The position numbers and the translations under genes were made by a program. Shown one piece after another: positions 7,624 to 13,501 of a stretch of DNA of 45,999 bases. Under the pieces are notes generated by a model. That model did not search any database. It worked only from the letters and a program-made list of their open reading frames with translations, and was not told the DNA's origin. Origin of the DNA: a virus; the IMG/VR virus record IMGVR_UViG_3300034378_000175, positions 1 through 45,999 of that record, one strand, 5' to 3'. Positions within the stretch are counted from its first letter, which is position 1. The number at the start of each line of letters is the position of its first letter.

Positions 7624-7881
7624 ATGGAAATTAACAGAATAACAAAAGTAGAACAAGAAAGAATTGAGGAATTTGTGAAGGGTTTACAAGTCGAAAGAAA
7701 CAAAGATTATGATGGGGTAAGCGATAGGATGGAAGATATACAGATAAAAAAATATAACATGGCAGAAAAACATCAATGGGATAGAATAGAGAAAAAGTTA
7801 GATACAATAATAGAAGTTTTAACTAAAGCAGGATTACAAGAGGAATTGGATAAGTTAGGAATAAAAGAGATAAAAATATAG
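7624..7881 (+). CDS. Hypothetical protein, 85 aa
   Basis: This is a small acidic-basic protein without cysteine, predicted almost fully helical (KVEQERIEEFVKGLQ, then a C-terminal LDTIIEVLTKAGL helix). The start codon follows the GGAGG carried by the 21-bp repeat. No domain is recognised. It belongs to a run of small, probably co-transcribed accessory genes between the replication genes and the packaging operon. Confidence 0.7.
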   Translation: MEINRITKVEQERIEEFVKGLQVERNKDYDGVSDRMEDIQIKKYNMAEKHQWDRIEKKLDTIIEVLTKAGLQEELDKLGIKEIKI

Positions 7882-7884
7882 ACC

Positions 7885-7905
7885 AGATACTCAAGGAAAT
7901 GGAGG
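7885..7905 (+). repeat. 21-bp direct repeat, copy 2
   Basis: Identical to 7597-7617, but here it is intergenic. It looks like the 3' tip of a lost copy of the KILKEMEG-type gene end, now acting as the ribosome-binding site of the gene at 7910. A 16-bp version is at 8546-8561. Confidence 0.85.
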
Positions 7906-7909
7906 AGTG

Positions 7910-8164
7910 ATGAAAGTAAAAATAAAAAACAATCTGTTTAATGCGTATCGGTGGAACGGGAACGGGAACGACGACGAATTGGAGAAAGTTTTTGGTTATG
8001 ATTGGACAATAGGATTTAACAAACAACTACGTGTCCATCGGGACGGCATTGATGAGGTAGTTGAAATCGGTAACTGGATTATAGACGATGTGCGTGGTAA
8101 TTTGCACGTATATACCAACGATGAATTTACAAGGTACTTTGAAATTGATGAGGATATGCTATAA
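7910..8164 (+). CDS. Small phage protein resembling the PGDYG-type family
   Basis: This is an 84-aa protein; GTG 7907 is an alternative start one codon earlier. The order of motifs is an N-terminal aromatic-Trp-Asn-Gly step (AYRWNGN), a central strand (LRVHRDGIDEVVEIGNWII) and a C-terminal VYTNDEFTRYFEI. This resembles a widespread small phage protein in which a G-D-W/Y-I-I core is followed by a Phe...Tyr end. The function of that family is not known to me. A 12-codon frame at 8180 begins in a very similar way and may be the stub of a second copy. Confidence 0.65.
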   Translation: MKVKIKNNLFNAYRWNGNGNDDELEKVFGYDWTIGFNKQLRVHRDGIDEVVEIGNWIIDDVRGNLHVYTNDEFTRYFEIDEDML

Positions 8165-8179
8165 GTAAATGGAGGAAAA

Positions 8180-8218
8180 ATGAGAGTAAAAAAGATTCGG
8201 TGGGAAGGAGGTTATTAA
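8180..8218 (+). other. 12-codon mini-frame, probable stub of a 7910-like gene
   Basis: Twelve codons (MRVKKIRWEGGY) follow AATGGAGG. Both the upstream DNA and the first codons resemble those of the gene at 7910 (MKVKIKNN...YRWNGN). It may be the remnant of a deleted second copy. Its internal GGAAGGAGG sits just before the gene at 8225, so it could also act as a short leader peptide. No function can be claimed. Confidence 0.4.
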
Positions 8219-8224
8219 AATAAT

Positions 8225-8569
8225 ATGAAAAACAAATTTGACATAGACATATCAGAAATACCGTCTGACCATAAGTTGTGGGATATATTCATGGATTATA
8301 TGTGTAATGGCTCTTGCAGAATGGGCGAACAATGCGAATTTCTGCATAGCGATGATAATGAATATCCCTGCCCTGATTTTGTTAATCTTATGGGAAAAGT
8401 TGATATATATTATCGTAGGTTTTATCGCAGGGGTATACTTGCAGAGGTAAGAGAAAAGTCAAAAATAGCATCGTGGGATTTATCTGATACTGGCTATTCT
8501 GTTATCAAGAAAGAAGTAATTGAATTAGATGACTTATATGAAATTCTCAAGGAAATGGAGGCAAAATGA
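8225..8569 (+). CDS. Hypothetical cysteine-containing protein, 114 aa
   Basis: ATG 8225 follows AAGGAGG. Residues 27-50 hold CNGSCRMGEQCEF and YPCPDF, four cysteines that may bind zinc. The rest looks helical with an aromatic DIYYRRFYRRG stretch. The C-terminus EILKEMEAK is encoded by the same short repeat that ends the 7284 gene, so the two genes may have exchanged ends. ATGA overlap with the next gene. Family unknown. Confidence 0.7.
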   Translation: MKNKFDIDISEIPSDHKLWDIFMDYMCNGSCRMGEQCEFLHSDDNEYPCPDFVNLMGKVDIYYRRFYRRGILAEVREKSKIASWDLSDTGYSVIKKEVIELDDLYEILKEMEAK

Positions 8570-8832
8570 AAAATCACATAACCAAAAAACAAATAGAATG
8601 TCCCCACGCTTTTATTAGTGGTTTATGTCGATTTCCAATCGTTGATGGTAAAATATGGGTATGTGCTAATTGTGGAATTCTTAAGATACAAGGAATTAAC
8701 TTCTATTATAATAATTTAGAAACATTAGAAAATGCTTTACCCTTATACAAAAAACGACATAAATCATTAATTAAATTAGTAGAACATCAAATTGAATTAT
8801 ACAGAAATAATTATCTTGATTGTAAGAGGTAA
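8566..8832 (+). CDS. Hypothetical zinc-finger-like protein, 88 aa
   Basis: It starts at an ATGA overlap. ECPHAFISGLC near residues 12-22 and WVCANCGIL near 32-40 give four cysteines in zinc-ribbon order (a His at position 14 is also near). A basic helical C-terminal half follows. It is probably a nucleic-acid-binding accessory protein, but the function is not recognised. Confidence 0.65.
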   Translation: MKNHITKKQIECPHAFISGLCRFPIVDGKIWVCANCGILKIQGINFYYNNLETLENALPLYKKRHKSLIKLVEHQIELYRNNYLDCKR

Positions 8833-8833
8833 A

Positions 8834-8899
8834 ATGAATAAATACAATTTGATTAACGGGGTTTATAACTTAGTTCCGTCAGAAGAAATAAAGAAATAG
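8834..8899 (+). CDS. Possible 21-aa peptide
   Basis: This is a short frame starting with ATG 8834 behind AAGAGGT and ending at TAG 8897. The product would be MNKYNLINGVYNLVPSEEI plus two lysines. It fills the gap between two genes, and AGGGGG for the next gene follows directly. Small phage peptides of this size exist, but there is no further support. Confidence 0.3.
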   Translation: MNKYNLINGVYNLVPSEEIKK

Positions 8900-8908
8900 G
8901 GGGATTCT

Positions 8909-9334
8909 ATGAAACTATTGTTTATATTGATTTTGTTTGTTTCGGTAGGGTTTGGAGAATTTAATGGAGATGTATTTTTTGGTGATATTATTTGTTCAAC
9001 TAAAACAATCCAATGTAGATTATGTAATGAAACAACAACCTTTACCAATATAACTGGTGCTTATATTATTGAATGCCCAAAGGATTGGTGTGCTTTTATG
9101 TACAGAGAACATTGGCATAGGAAATGCTACAAAGATTTTTTGGATTGGCTTATTGAACGTTATCAAAGAATGAAAGACCTTGAAATATTTATTTATCTTG
9201 AAACCCTAGATGATTGGAAGAAAACACCAAAAAGAACTGTTGACGGTAAAGATGTCTGGACTTTCGGAGCAGTAGAAAAATCATCAACAACAAAGGAGGT
9301 TAGTAATGGAAAAAAAAGATTTAACCACAATTGA
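8909..9334 (+). CDS. Exported cysteine-rich protein, 141 aa
   Basis: The N-terminus (MKLLFILILFVSVGFGEF) is a clean Sec signal peptide with a cut site near residue 16. The mature part has cysteines in pairs (IICSTKTIQCRLC, IIECPKDWC, HRKC), which outside the cytoplasm would form disulfides, or could bind metal if it stays inside. It lies among cytoplasmic early genes, so it may act on the host envelope, for example in superinfection exclusion. That role is inferred only from export and location. The last codons overlap the next gene by 29 bases. Confidence 0.7.
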   Translation: MKLLFILILFVSVGFGEFNGDVFFGDIICSTKTIQCRLCNETTTFTNITGAYIIECPKDWCAFMYREHWHRKCYKDFLDWLIERYQRMKDLEIFIYLETLDDWKKTPKRTVDGKDVWTFGAVEKSSTTKEVSNGKKRFNHN

Positions 9335-10244
9335 TGAGCAAGGTTTGTCTATTGGAGGGATCAAAGAACGTTTGGATATGCATTCTAAATTAATGGAATT
9401 AGTACCTGAGAGTCTGAAATATTATTCTGTTCAATATTTAGATCAGGGGAAAATTAAAAATCAATCTTGTTTTGATAGGACAGAAGCTGAAGCAATATGT
9501 AAAAGATTAGGTAAGGCAAATAGGCAATTCAAGTTAATTGAAGGAACCAAAGCAGCGGGAGTTAATATGTTTGCTCGCTCTGTGGGATGTGAAGAAGTAC
9601 CCGAATTAACAGTTTCTACCAATAATTTAGAGGAAGTTTCTCGAAGATTGGCAGAAGGCAAGCCAGCAGTTCTTTTTGTCTATGAAAAACGAGCAGTTAG
9701 AGGGAAGGATGGAAAGCCTATTTTTGGATCAGCTTGTGGCTCTTCTTATATCTCAGGACAATATCTAAATTCACTCGACAAAGTTTTCCATTCGGTTCTT
9801 GGTAAAGTTGAAACTAGAGCCCAAGCTCGAGCAGCCTCGAAATGGTTGGGAGTCCCTCTAGTTATTGCTGAAGATTTTGAAGCAGCAGAAACAACCAATG
9901 AGACTGAGCTTAAAACAGTGGTGGATGGGTCAGCTACCGTTAAAGTAGATAAGCCTACAACGACTTCTCCGGAGGAGAGGAATTCAAGCGCTCAGGCACT
10001 TTTGGACGAAATCCATGGCATTCCAGAGCTGGTGGAGCAGTTAAATTCGACCAAGGATGCTAAGGAGAAAAAGGAACTCAGCAAGCAGATCGAAAAAGCA
10101 AAGGATGATAAAAAGAAATTGGTAGCCAAAATGAAGAAAGACTTGGGATTAAAAGGCTCTCTAAAAGATGCAGCAGAGGAAATATATCAAAGATTCATGA
10201 AGGAATTAGAACAGATTAAGGCCGAGAAATCAGAAGAGATTTAA
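9306..10244 (+). CDS. Unknown 312-aa protein with an annealing-protein-like motif
   Basis: It is preceded by AAGGAGG. The N-terminal 200 residues are a globular, mostly helical domain. The stretch KVETRAQARAASKWLGVPL near residues 174-192 resembles the ETRAxxRAL...LG step of Rad52/RecT/DUF1071-type single-strand annealing proteins, usually found near the C-terminal end of their core. The last 90 residues are a Lys/Glu-rich coiled-coil-like tail. An annealing or recombination role would fit the RecB/Cas4-like and ERCC4 nucleases, but the match is short and I would not assign it firmly. It is the largest gene in the accessory region. Confidence 0.75.
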   Translation: MEKKDLTTIDEQGLSIGGIKERLDMHSKLMELVPESLKYYSVQYLDQGKIKNQSCFDRTEAEAICKRLGKANRQFKLIEGTKAAGVNMFARSVGCEEVPELTVSTNNLEEVSRRLAEGKPAVLFVYEKRAVRGKDGKPIFGSACGSSYISGQYLNSLDKVFHSVLGKVETRAQARAASKWLGVPLVIAEDFEAAETTNETELKTVVDGSATVKVDKPTTTSPEERNSSAQALLDEIHGIPELVEQLNSTKDAKEKKELSKQIEKAKDDKKKLVAKMKKDLGLKGSLKDAAEEIYQRFMKELEQIKAEKSEEI

Positions 10245-10250
10245 AAATAT

Positions 10251-10328
10251 GGCGGGTCGCACCCTGCAACCTCTGAGAACCACTTAACCGCTAAGCCTTT
10301 CAGAGCTTGCCGAATCATGCGACCTGCC
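10251..10328 (+). ncRNA. Long imperfect hairpin RNA element
   Basis: The 78-base element folds on itself. An outer stem pairs GGCGGGTCGCA (10251-10261) with TGCGACCTGCC (10318-10328): 11 pairs, one of them G-U. A middle stem pairs GCAACCTCTGA (10266-10276) with TCAGAGCTTGC (10300-10310): 10 of 11. An apical CTTA/TAAG (10283-10286 and 10292-10295) closes a 5-base loop. There is no U-tract, so it is not a standard terminator. It begins 6 bases after a stop codon and ends 28 bases before the next start. It may protect, process or regulate the mRNA. It uses GC-rich pairs in an AT-rich region, which suggests selection. Confidence 0.6.
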
Positions 10329-10355
10329 TTGAAATTATTTTCAGGAGGATTGAAT

Positions 10356-10553
10356 ATGGTAGTAGAACACAGATGCGATATTTGTAGGAAAAAAATTAAA
10401 AGAAATTTTGTAGGGGAAAGATGGAATCCCCATCTCGACAAATTTCAGATCGAGGTTATAGTTGCAAAAAATGATGTTTGGAATGAAGGGGATCTCTGTC
10501 TCACATGCTTGAAGCGAATTGTTAGGACTGGCAAAGAAATCGAGAAAAAATGA
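10356..10553 (+). CDS. Small zinc-ribbon protein, 65 aa
   Basis: ATG 10356 is chosen for its strong AGGAGG; the frame is open upstream only through the hairpin element. HRCDICRKKI near residues 5-14 and DLCLTCLKRI near 47-56 form two CxxC pairs, a typical treble-clef or ribbon arrangement. The middle is a beta-like segment. The last bases overlap the next gene by ATGA. The function is unknown. Confidence 0.75.
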   Translation: MVVEHRCDICRKKIKRNFVGERWNPHLDKFQIEVIVAKNDVWNEGDLCLTCLKRIVRTGKEIEKK

Positions 10554-10702
10554 AATGTCTCGGAAATTCAGAGAGCTTGGTTTTGAAATATCTATTCGGG
10601 ATAGTTGAAGCTCTGATCGGAATTTTTATGGGCTATGCTTGGATCCTCTGGATAATCATCATTATATGGGTCTTGTACAAAGTCATTAAGGAATCAACAT
10701 GA
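10550..10702 (+). CDS. Small membrane protein, 50 aa
   Basis: It starts at an ATGA overlap and stops at another. The protein has one long hydrophobic stretch (IFMGYAWILWIIIIIWVLY, about residues 25-43) followed by a short basic end, so it is a single-pass inner-membrane protein. Perfect overlaps on both sides support real translation. It may be an accessory lysis or exclusion peptide, with no direct evidence. Confidence 0.65.
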   Translation: MKCLGNSESLVLKYLFGIVEALIGIFMGYAWILWIIIIIWVLYKVIKEST

Positions 10703-10878
10703 AAAAGATTTGCAAGAATTGTTTGTTCTCAGTTTTTAGTCGATTATCGGGCAAGCTTATCTGCTTTCATCATAAATTGAATCGTATTCCCGACTCAGGG
10801 CACTATGTCTGGAAGAATAAAAAGGCCTGTAAATATTGGGAATGGGAAAGGAGCGAGGATCATGCAAAGTCTAAATAA
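10699..10878 (+). CDS. Small Cys-rich protein of the C-x2-C-x-F-S type
   Basis: This is a 59-aa product with ATGA start overlap. MKKICKNCLFS at the N-terminus, a middle cysteine (LICFHHK) and a KACKYWEW end give the same order as the proteins at 4349 and 11874. It is probably a zinc-stabilised mini-domain. Its last bases overlap the start of the next gene, which uses AAGGAGCGAGG inside this frame as its ribosome-binding site. Confidence 0.7.
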   Translation: MKKICKNCLFSVFSRLSGKLICFHHKLNRIPDSGHYVWKNKKACKYWEWERSEDHAKSK

Positions 10879-11221
10879 AGAGGAACTCATTCAGGCGCTT
10901 CAAGAGGAAGAGGGGCTTATCGATTCGATAGGAGTCTTTCATAACGAATCGCTTGTTCCGGGAGAGATGAGGCTTATCTGTGGGAGCAAAGCTCATAAGA
11001 TTTTTGGGGCTACAGTCGGAAAAGAAACTCCGGCTAAGCCCAAGATTGAAGCCCAATATCAAAAAGAAAAGTTTGAGACTCTTGAATTCAAATTTTTAAA
11101 ATCAGTATTGCGTTTCAGTAATAGAATGAAAGAGGCAAGTGAAGAATTGCAAGAAGCAACTCTAAAAATTAAAAATATCTTGGAGGGTAACAATGCAGAT
11201 AAAAAAGACGGCAAAAGTTAA
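10862..11221 (+). CDS. Hypothetical protein, 119 aa
   Basis: ATG 10862 is preferred because AAGGAGCGAGG lies in front; the frame is open upstream to 10805. The protein has an acidic helical start, a central segment with one cysteine, and a C-terminal coiled-coil-like helix (about residues 70-108). The 3' end overlaps the next gene by 29 bases. No family is recognised. Confidence 0.65.
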   Translation: MQSLNKEELIQALQEEEGLIDSIGVFHNESLVPGEMRLICGSKAHKIFGATVGKETPAKPKIEAQYQKEKFETLEFKFLKSVLRFSNRMKEASEELQEATLKIKNILEGNNADKKDGKS

Positions 11222-11420
11222 GCTATTTCACACAGAGCAAATCAGGGAAGGTCAGGTTGCAGGACATTATATTACTTTTGAAATCACAGACGGCACTCGG
11301 CCAATAGGCGAGCTCAAGAGCTTCTTCACGAAGCCTGAGGCCGACTGGCTGGCTAAGAACTGGACCCGGGAATTCAAAATTCTGATTCTTAGCGAGGGAA
11401 AGGATACGAAGGTTGATTAA
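11193..11420 (+). CDS. Hypothetical protein, 75 aa
   Basis: It is preceded by GGAGGGTAAC. It is a compact alpha/beta-looking protein with a basic start (MQIKKTAKVKLF) and a Trp-containing helix (KPEADWLAKNWTREF). No cysteine, signal or membrane segment. The overlap with the preceding gene suggests one operon. The function is unknown. Confidence 0.65.
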   Translation: MQIKKTAKVKLFHTEQIREGQVAGHYITFEITDGTRPIGELKSFFTKPEADWLAKNWTREFKILILSEGKDTKVD

Positions 11421-11421
11421 A

Positions 11422-11520
11422 TTGGCTCAGGTTCTTTTTGAATTAACAGTCAGGCTCAGGAAAATTATCAACCGAGCCTTTGATATTGTAATTATATTTC
11501 TCTTAAAGCATTCTAAATAG
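11422..11520 (+). CDS. Possible 32-aa peptide, TTG start
   Basis: The frame opens with TTG just after the preceding stop and ends at TAG 11518. The product would be a basic amphipathic and hydrophobic peptide (IINRAFDIVIIFLLKH in the second half), perhaps membrane-associated. The ribosome-binding site is weak. It would fill an otherwise empty 110-base gap. Low confidence. Confidence 0.3.
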   Translation: MAQVLFELTVRLRKIINRAFDIVIIFLLKHSK

Positions 11521-11532
11521 GGGGCAATTTCT

Positions 11533-11754
11533 ATGAATATCGATGAAATTCTTGGCAAGAATAAGGAACTAAATCAGATTTACCTGAGCAACACAGATGT
11601 CCAGTCGACTTTTATTGCGATCCGAAATAACCCGGATCAGGCGACTGAGCTCCTGATGGGCCTGATTATTATCTTGGGTAAGCAGAATCTTGAGCTCGAG
11701 AAAGCGCTCAGGAAGATACGAGAGAACATTCAGGATGTCAGATTTTATCTCTGA
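11533..11754 (+). CDS. Hypothetical protein, 73 aa
   Basis: AGGGGGC lies before the ATG. The protein looks fully helical (NIDEILGKNKELNQIYL, a hydrophobic LLMGLIIILG middle, then a charged helix). The hydrophobic middle is short, so a soluble helical hairpin is as likely as a membrane protein. No family is known to me. Confidence 0.65.
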   Translation: MNIDEILGKNKELNQIYLSNTDVQSTFIAIRNNPDQATELLMGLIIILGKQNLELEKALRKIRENIQDVRFYL

Positions 11755-11764
11755 GGAGTGCACA

Positions 11765-11893
11765 ATGTCTCTTATGGATAAACTTTGGCTTATTTTCGGA
11801 ATTTTTTTAATCTTAGGAATCTCTATCATTCTGGTTCTCTGTTATTGGCTAGATCAGGAAAGTAAAGACTTGCATGACAAAAAACTGCGGTAA
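11765..11893 (+). CDS. Small membrane protein, 42 aa
   Basis: ATG 11765 follows GAGGAG at a good distance. Residues 7-28 (LWLIFGIFLILGISIILVLCY) form one transmembrane helix, followed by a charged tail. Its 3' end overlaps the next gene by 20 bases. It could be a spanin-like or exclusion peptide, without evidence for either. Confidence 0.6.
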   Translation: MSLMDKLWLIFGIFLILGISIILVLCYWLDQESKDLHDKKLR

Positions 11894-12197
11894 TTGTATG
11901 TATTCGGAATGGATTTGGCTTAACAGCATGGCTTGGGAACAGCAGATCCAAGGCACTTGCTGGAAACGTGTCCGGGGTGTCATCCCGAGCCAAGAGGCTT
12001 GTTATCTTTGGGAAGAAACCGAACCTAAGGATCTGCCTACTGTTACCTCTACTATTTCGACCTCTCCAGAGACTTGCAAACATCAGAATGGCTGGTTCGT
12101 CTATGTGTGTTTCTGGATTTTTAAGCGGAAATTCCTTATGTGCGATGACTGTCATAGGCTGATTTCTAAGTCTAAGTGGAAATTGAATTTAATATAA
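11874..12197 (+). CDS. Cys-rich protein with two zinc-finger-like parts, 107 aa
   Basis: The N-terminal 50 residues follow the same order as the proteins at 4349 and 10699: NCGNCMYS, then GTCWKR, then EACYLWEE. The C-terminal half adds TCKHQNGWFVYVCFW and LMCDDCHRLI, a second CxxC set. It therefore looks like the small Cys family fused to another ribbon. Such proteins may bind nucleic acid or hold metal; the function is unknown. Confidence 0.7.
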   Translation: MTKNCGNCMYSEWIWLNSMAWEQQIQGTCWKRVRGVIPSQEACYLWEETEPKDLPTVTSTISTSPETCKHQNGWFVYVCFWIFKRKFLMCDDCHRLISKSKWKLNLI

Positions 12198-12198
12198 A

Positions 12199-12633
12199 AT
12201 GACTCGAAGAGAATTTTTATTAGGATTAATTAGCGGATTGGTATTTATTGTTTCCTGTGCTATTCGGAATCATCCGGTTGTTAAGATCTGGGAGCAGAAG
12301 GCTCTGGAAGACTTGGATATAACCGATCCAGAATGTTGGATGTGCGGATCCTGTTGCTATGCTAAGGGACATCCGCTTTATACCTTTATCGAGGTTGACG
12401 AGAAATATTTCGATAGGGTCCCGGCTGAGATGAAGGAGATCATAACTCGAGGTCGGAGGAAAATCTGGGCTATGAAGCTCAGAGAGGACGGCAGTTGCGT
12501 GGCTCTTAACCTGAGAACAAAGCTCTGCGAGATATATGAGGATCGGCCTCAGGGATGCCGAAACCTTCAGCCCGGTGGGAAAGAATGCAGGTATTTCAGA
12601 CAGCTTTTACTGGGGAGAAAAAAAAGGAGGTAG
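12199..12633 (+). CDS. YkgJ-like cysteine-cluster protein with a Tat/lipoprotein-like leader
   Basis: This 144-aa protein opens with MTRREFLLGLISGLVFIVSC. The twin Arg, hydrophobic stretch and Cys after Val-Ser look like a Tat signal with a lipobox. The rest carries the pattern of the YkgJ/UPF0153 metal-binding family: CWMCGSCC near residues 47-54, a DGSC near 98, then LCEIYEDRPQGCRNL near 109-123 and KEC near 128. The family is thought to bind iron or zinc. In a phage, a folded metallo-protein sent to the envelope is unexpected; it could be a captured host gene. The stop is followed closely by the next gene. Confidence 0.8.
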   Translation: MTRREFLLGLISGLVFIVSCAIRNHPVVKIWEQKALEDLDITDPECWMCGSCCYAKGHPLYTFIEVDEKYFDRVPAEMKEIITRGRRKIWAMKLREDGSCVALNLRTKLCEIYEDRPQGCRNLQPGGKECRYFRQLLLGRKKRR

Positions 12634-12634
12634 G

Positions 12635-12877
12635 ATGCAAACAAACTCCGTAACAGATGTTAGGAGCTTAACAATCGAAGACTTGAAACAAATCAGCTTA
12701 ACCTGCTATAAAGAACCTTCTCTTCCCGAAGCTAGAAAAAAGGGTTGCATTGAAAAATTTATGAATAGACTGGGCTGGTTCAGACAATATGAGGTTATTG
12801 TTCTTGATTTAAAGCGCATAGAAGAAGCGACTCTTCCGAAGAAGATTCCCTTTGTTTGTCGATTCTTTTATTTATAA
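12635..12877 (+). CDS. Hypothetical protein, 80 aa
   Basis: ATG 12635 has the near-perfect site AAAGGAGGT in front. The frame is open upstream, but that part is out of frame inside the YkgJ-like gene. It has two cysteines in the first half, a central amphipathic helix and a C-terminal VCRFFYL. It is the last gene before the strong promoter at 12892. No domain is recognised. Confidence 0.65.
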   Translation: MQTNSVTDVRSLTIEDLKQISLTCYKEPSLPEARKKGCIEKFMNRLGWFRQYEVIVLDLKRIEEATLPKKIPFVCRFFYL

Positions 12878-12891
12878 ATTCTTCAAACCTC

Positions 12892-12921
12892 TTGACAAAC
12901 CTAGCGCCTCTGTGGTATAAT
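12892..12921 (+). promoter_or_regulatory. Strong sigma70-type promoter for the packaging and head operon
   Basis: TTGACA (12892-12897) and TATAAT (12916-12921) match the consensus fully, with an 18-base spacer. It lies 15 bases after a stop codon and points at the terminase operon. A consensus host-type promoter means the phage can transcribe this block with host RNA polymerase alone. Confidence 0.85.
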
Positions 12922-12927
12922 AGTCTA

Positions 12928-13195
12928 TGCTACTCTACTATTTTTTATTATTTCTTTCCTCCTCTACGCTCAGGCAAAAAACGTTAAGAATAAATTTTTT
13001 TTTATTTGCACTGATTAGTCATTCATCGTCGGAATATATCTCTAAAGAGGGGAGATCGTCGGAAGCCCCTTGAATTAAGTTAACATAATGTCTGTTATCG
13101 GAACCATATCGACAGAAAAAGTTACTTTTTATTTTTGTAAAAGCTAGAGTTACTTATTCTCCCGAGGGAGTCGCATAAAAGTTATTGAGGGTAAA
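12928..13195 (+). promoter_or_regulatory. Long untranslated leader, about 270 bases
   Basis: No gene is seen here. The RNA would contain two copies of ATCGTCGGAA flanking a small hairpin (about 13024-13064) and several T-runs (for example about 13000-13010). A late CCCGAGGGAG hairpin-like stretch lies near 13162, and a GAGGG ribosome-binding sequence stands before ATG 13196. A leader this long after a consensus promoter suggests regulation at the RNA level, but no known riboswitch is recognised. Confidence 0.45.
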
Positions 13196-13501
13196 ATGAA
13201 ATCGAAACTGAAAAATTCCCGCTCCATCCTAAGGCGCATCGAGACGCTTTTGGAATTTTTGAAATCGAATGATTTGATTCGACAGGGAGAGCTGTGCGGG
13301 ATGGCGAATGGCCTGAGGCTCCTGAAAGCAGAGATCACAGGAGAGGAGCCGTTGTTCGAGAGAGGTGAGACACTGAGAAAAATTGAAGGCGAAGTATTCT
13401 TTCACTGGACAGAGGAGCGGTTCACGATAATGAAATCCCAGCCAAGAAAAATCCGACAAGTCATCAAGGAGGAAATAAAGAAGTATTCTTTTAAAAAATG
13501 A
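13196..13501 (+). CDS. Hypothetical protein before the terminase; small-terminase candidate by position
   Basis: This is a 101-aa basic protein with helical N- and C-terminal parts (SRSILRRIETLLEFL; RKIRQVIKEEIKKY). It overlaps the large terminase by ATGA. Position and basic helices fit a small terminase subunit, but no helix-turn-helix is obvious, and the large subunit carries one itself at its N-terminus. Confidence 0.6.
   Translation: MKSKLKNSRSILRRIETLLEFLKSNDLIRQGELCGMANGLRLLKAEITGEEPLFERGETLRKIEGEVFFHWTEERFTIMKSQPRKIRQVIKEEIKKYSFKK

Noticed and set aside
10251-10328. tRNA on the minus strand
   Set aside because: The 3' part lacks the conserved T-loop and the D- and anticodon arms cannot be formed; the element is a single long hairpin.
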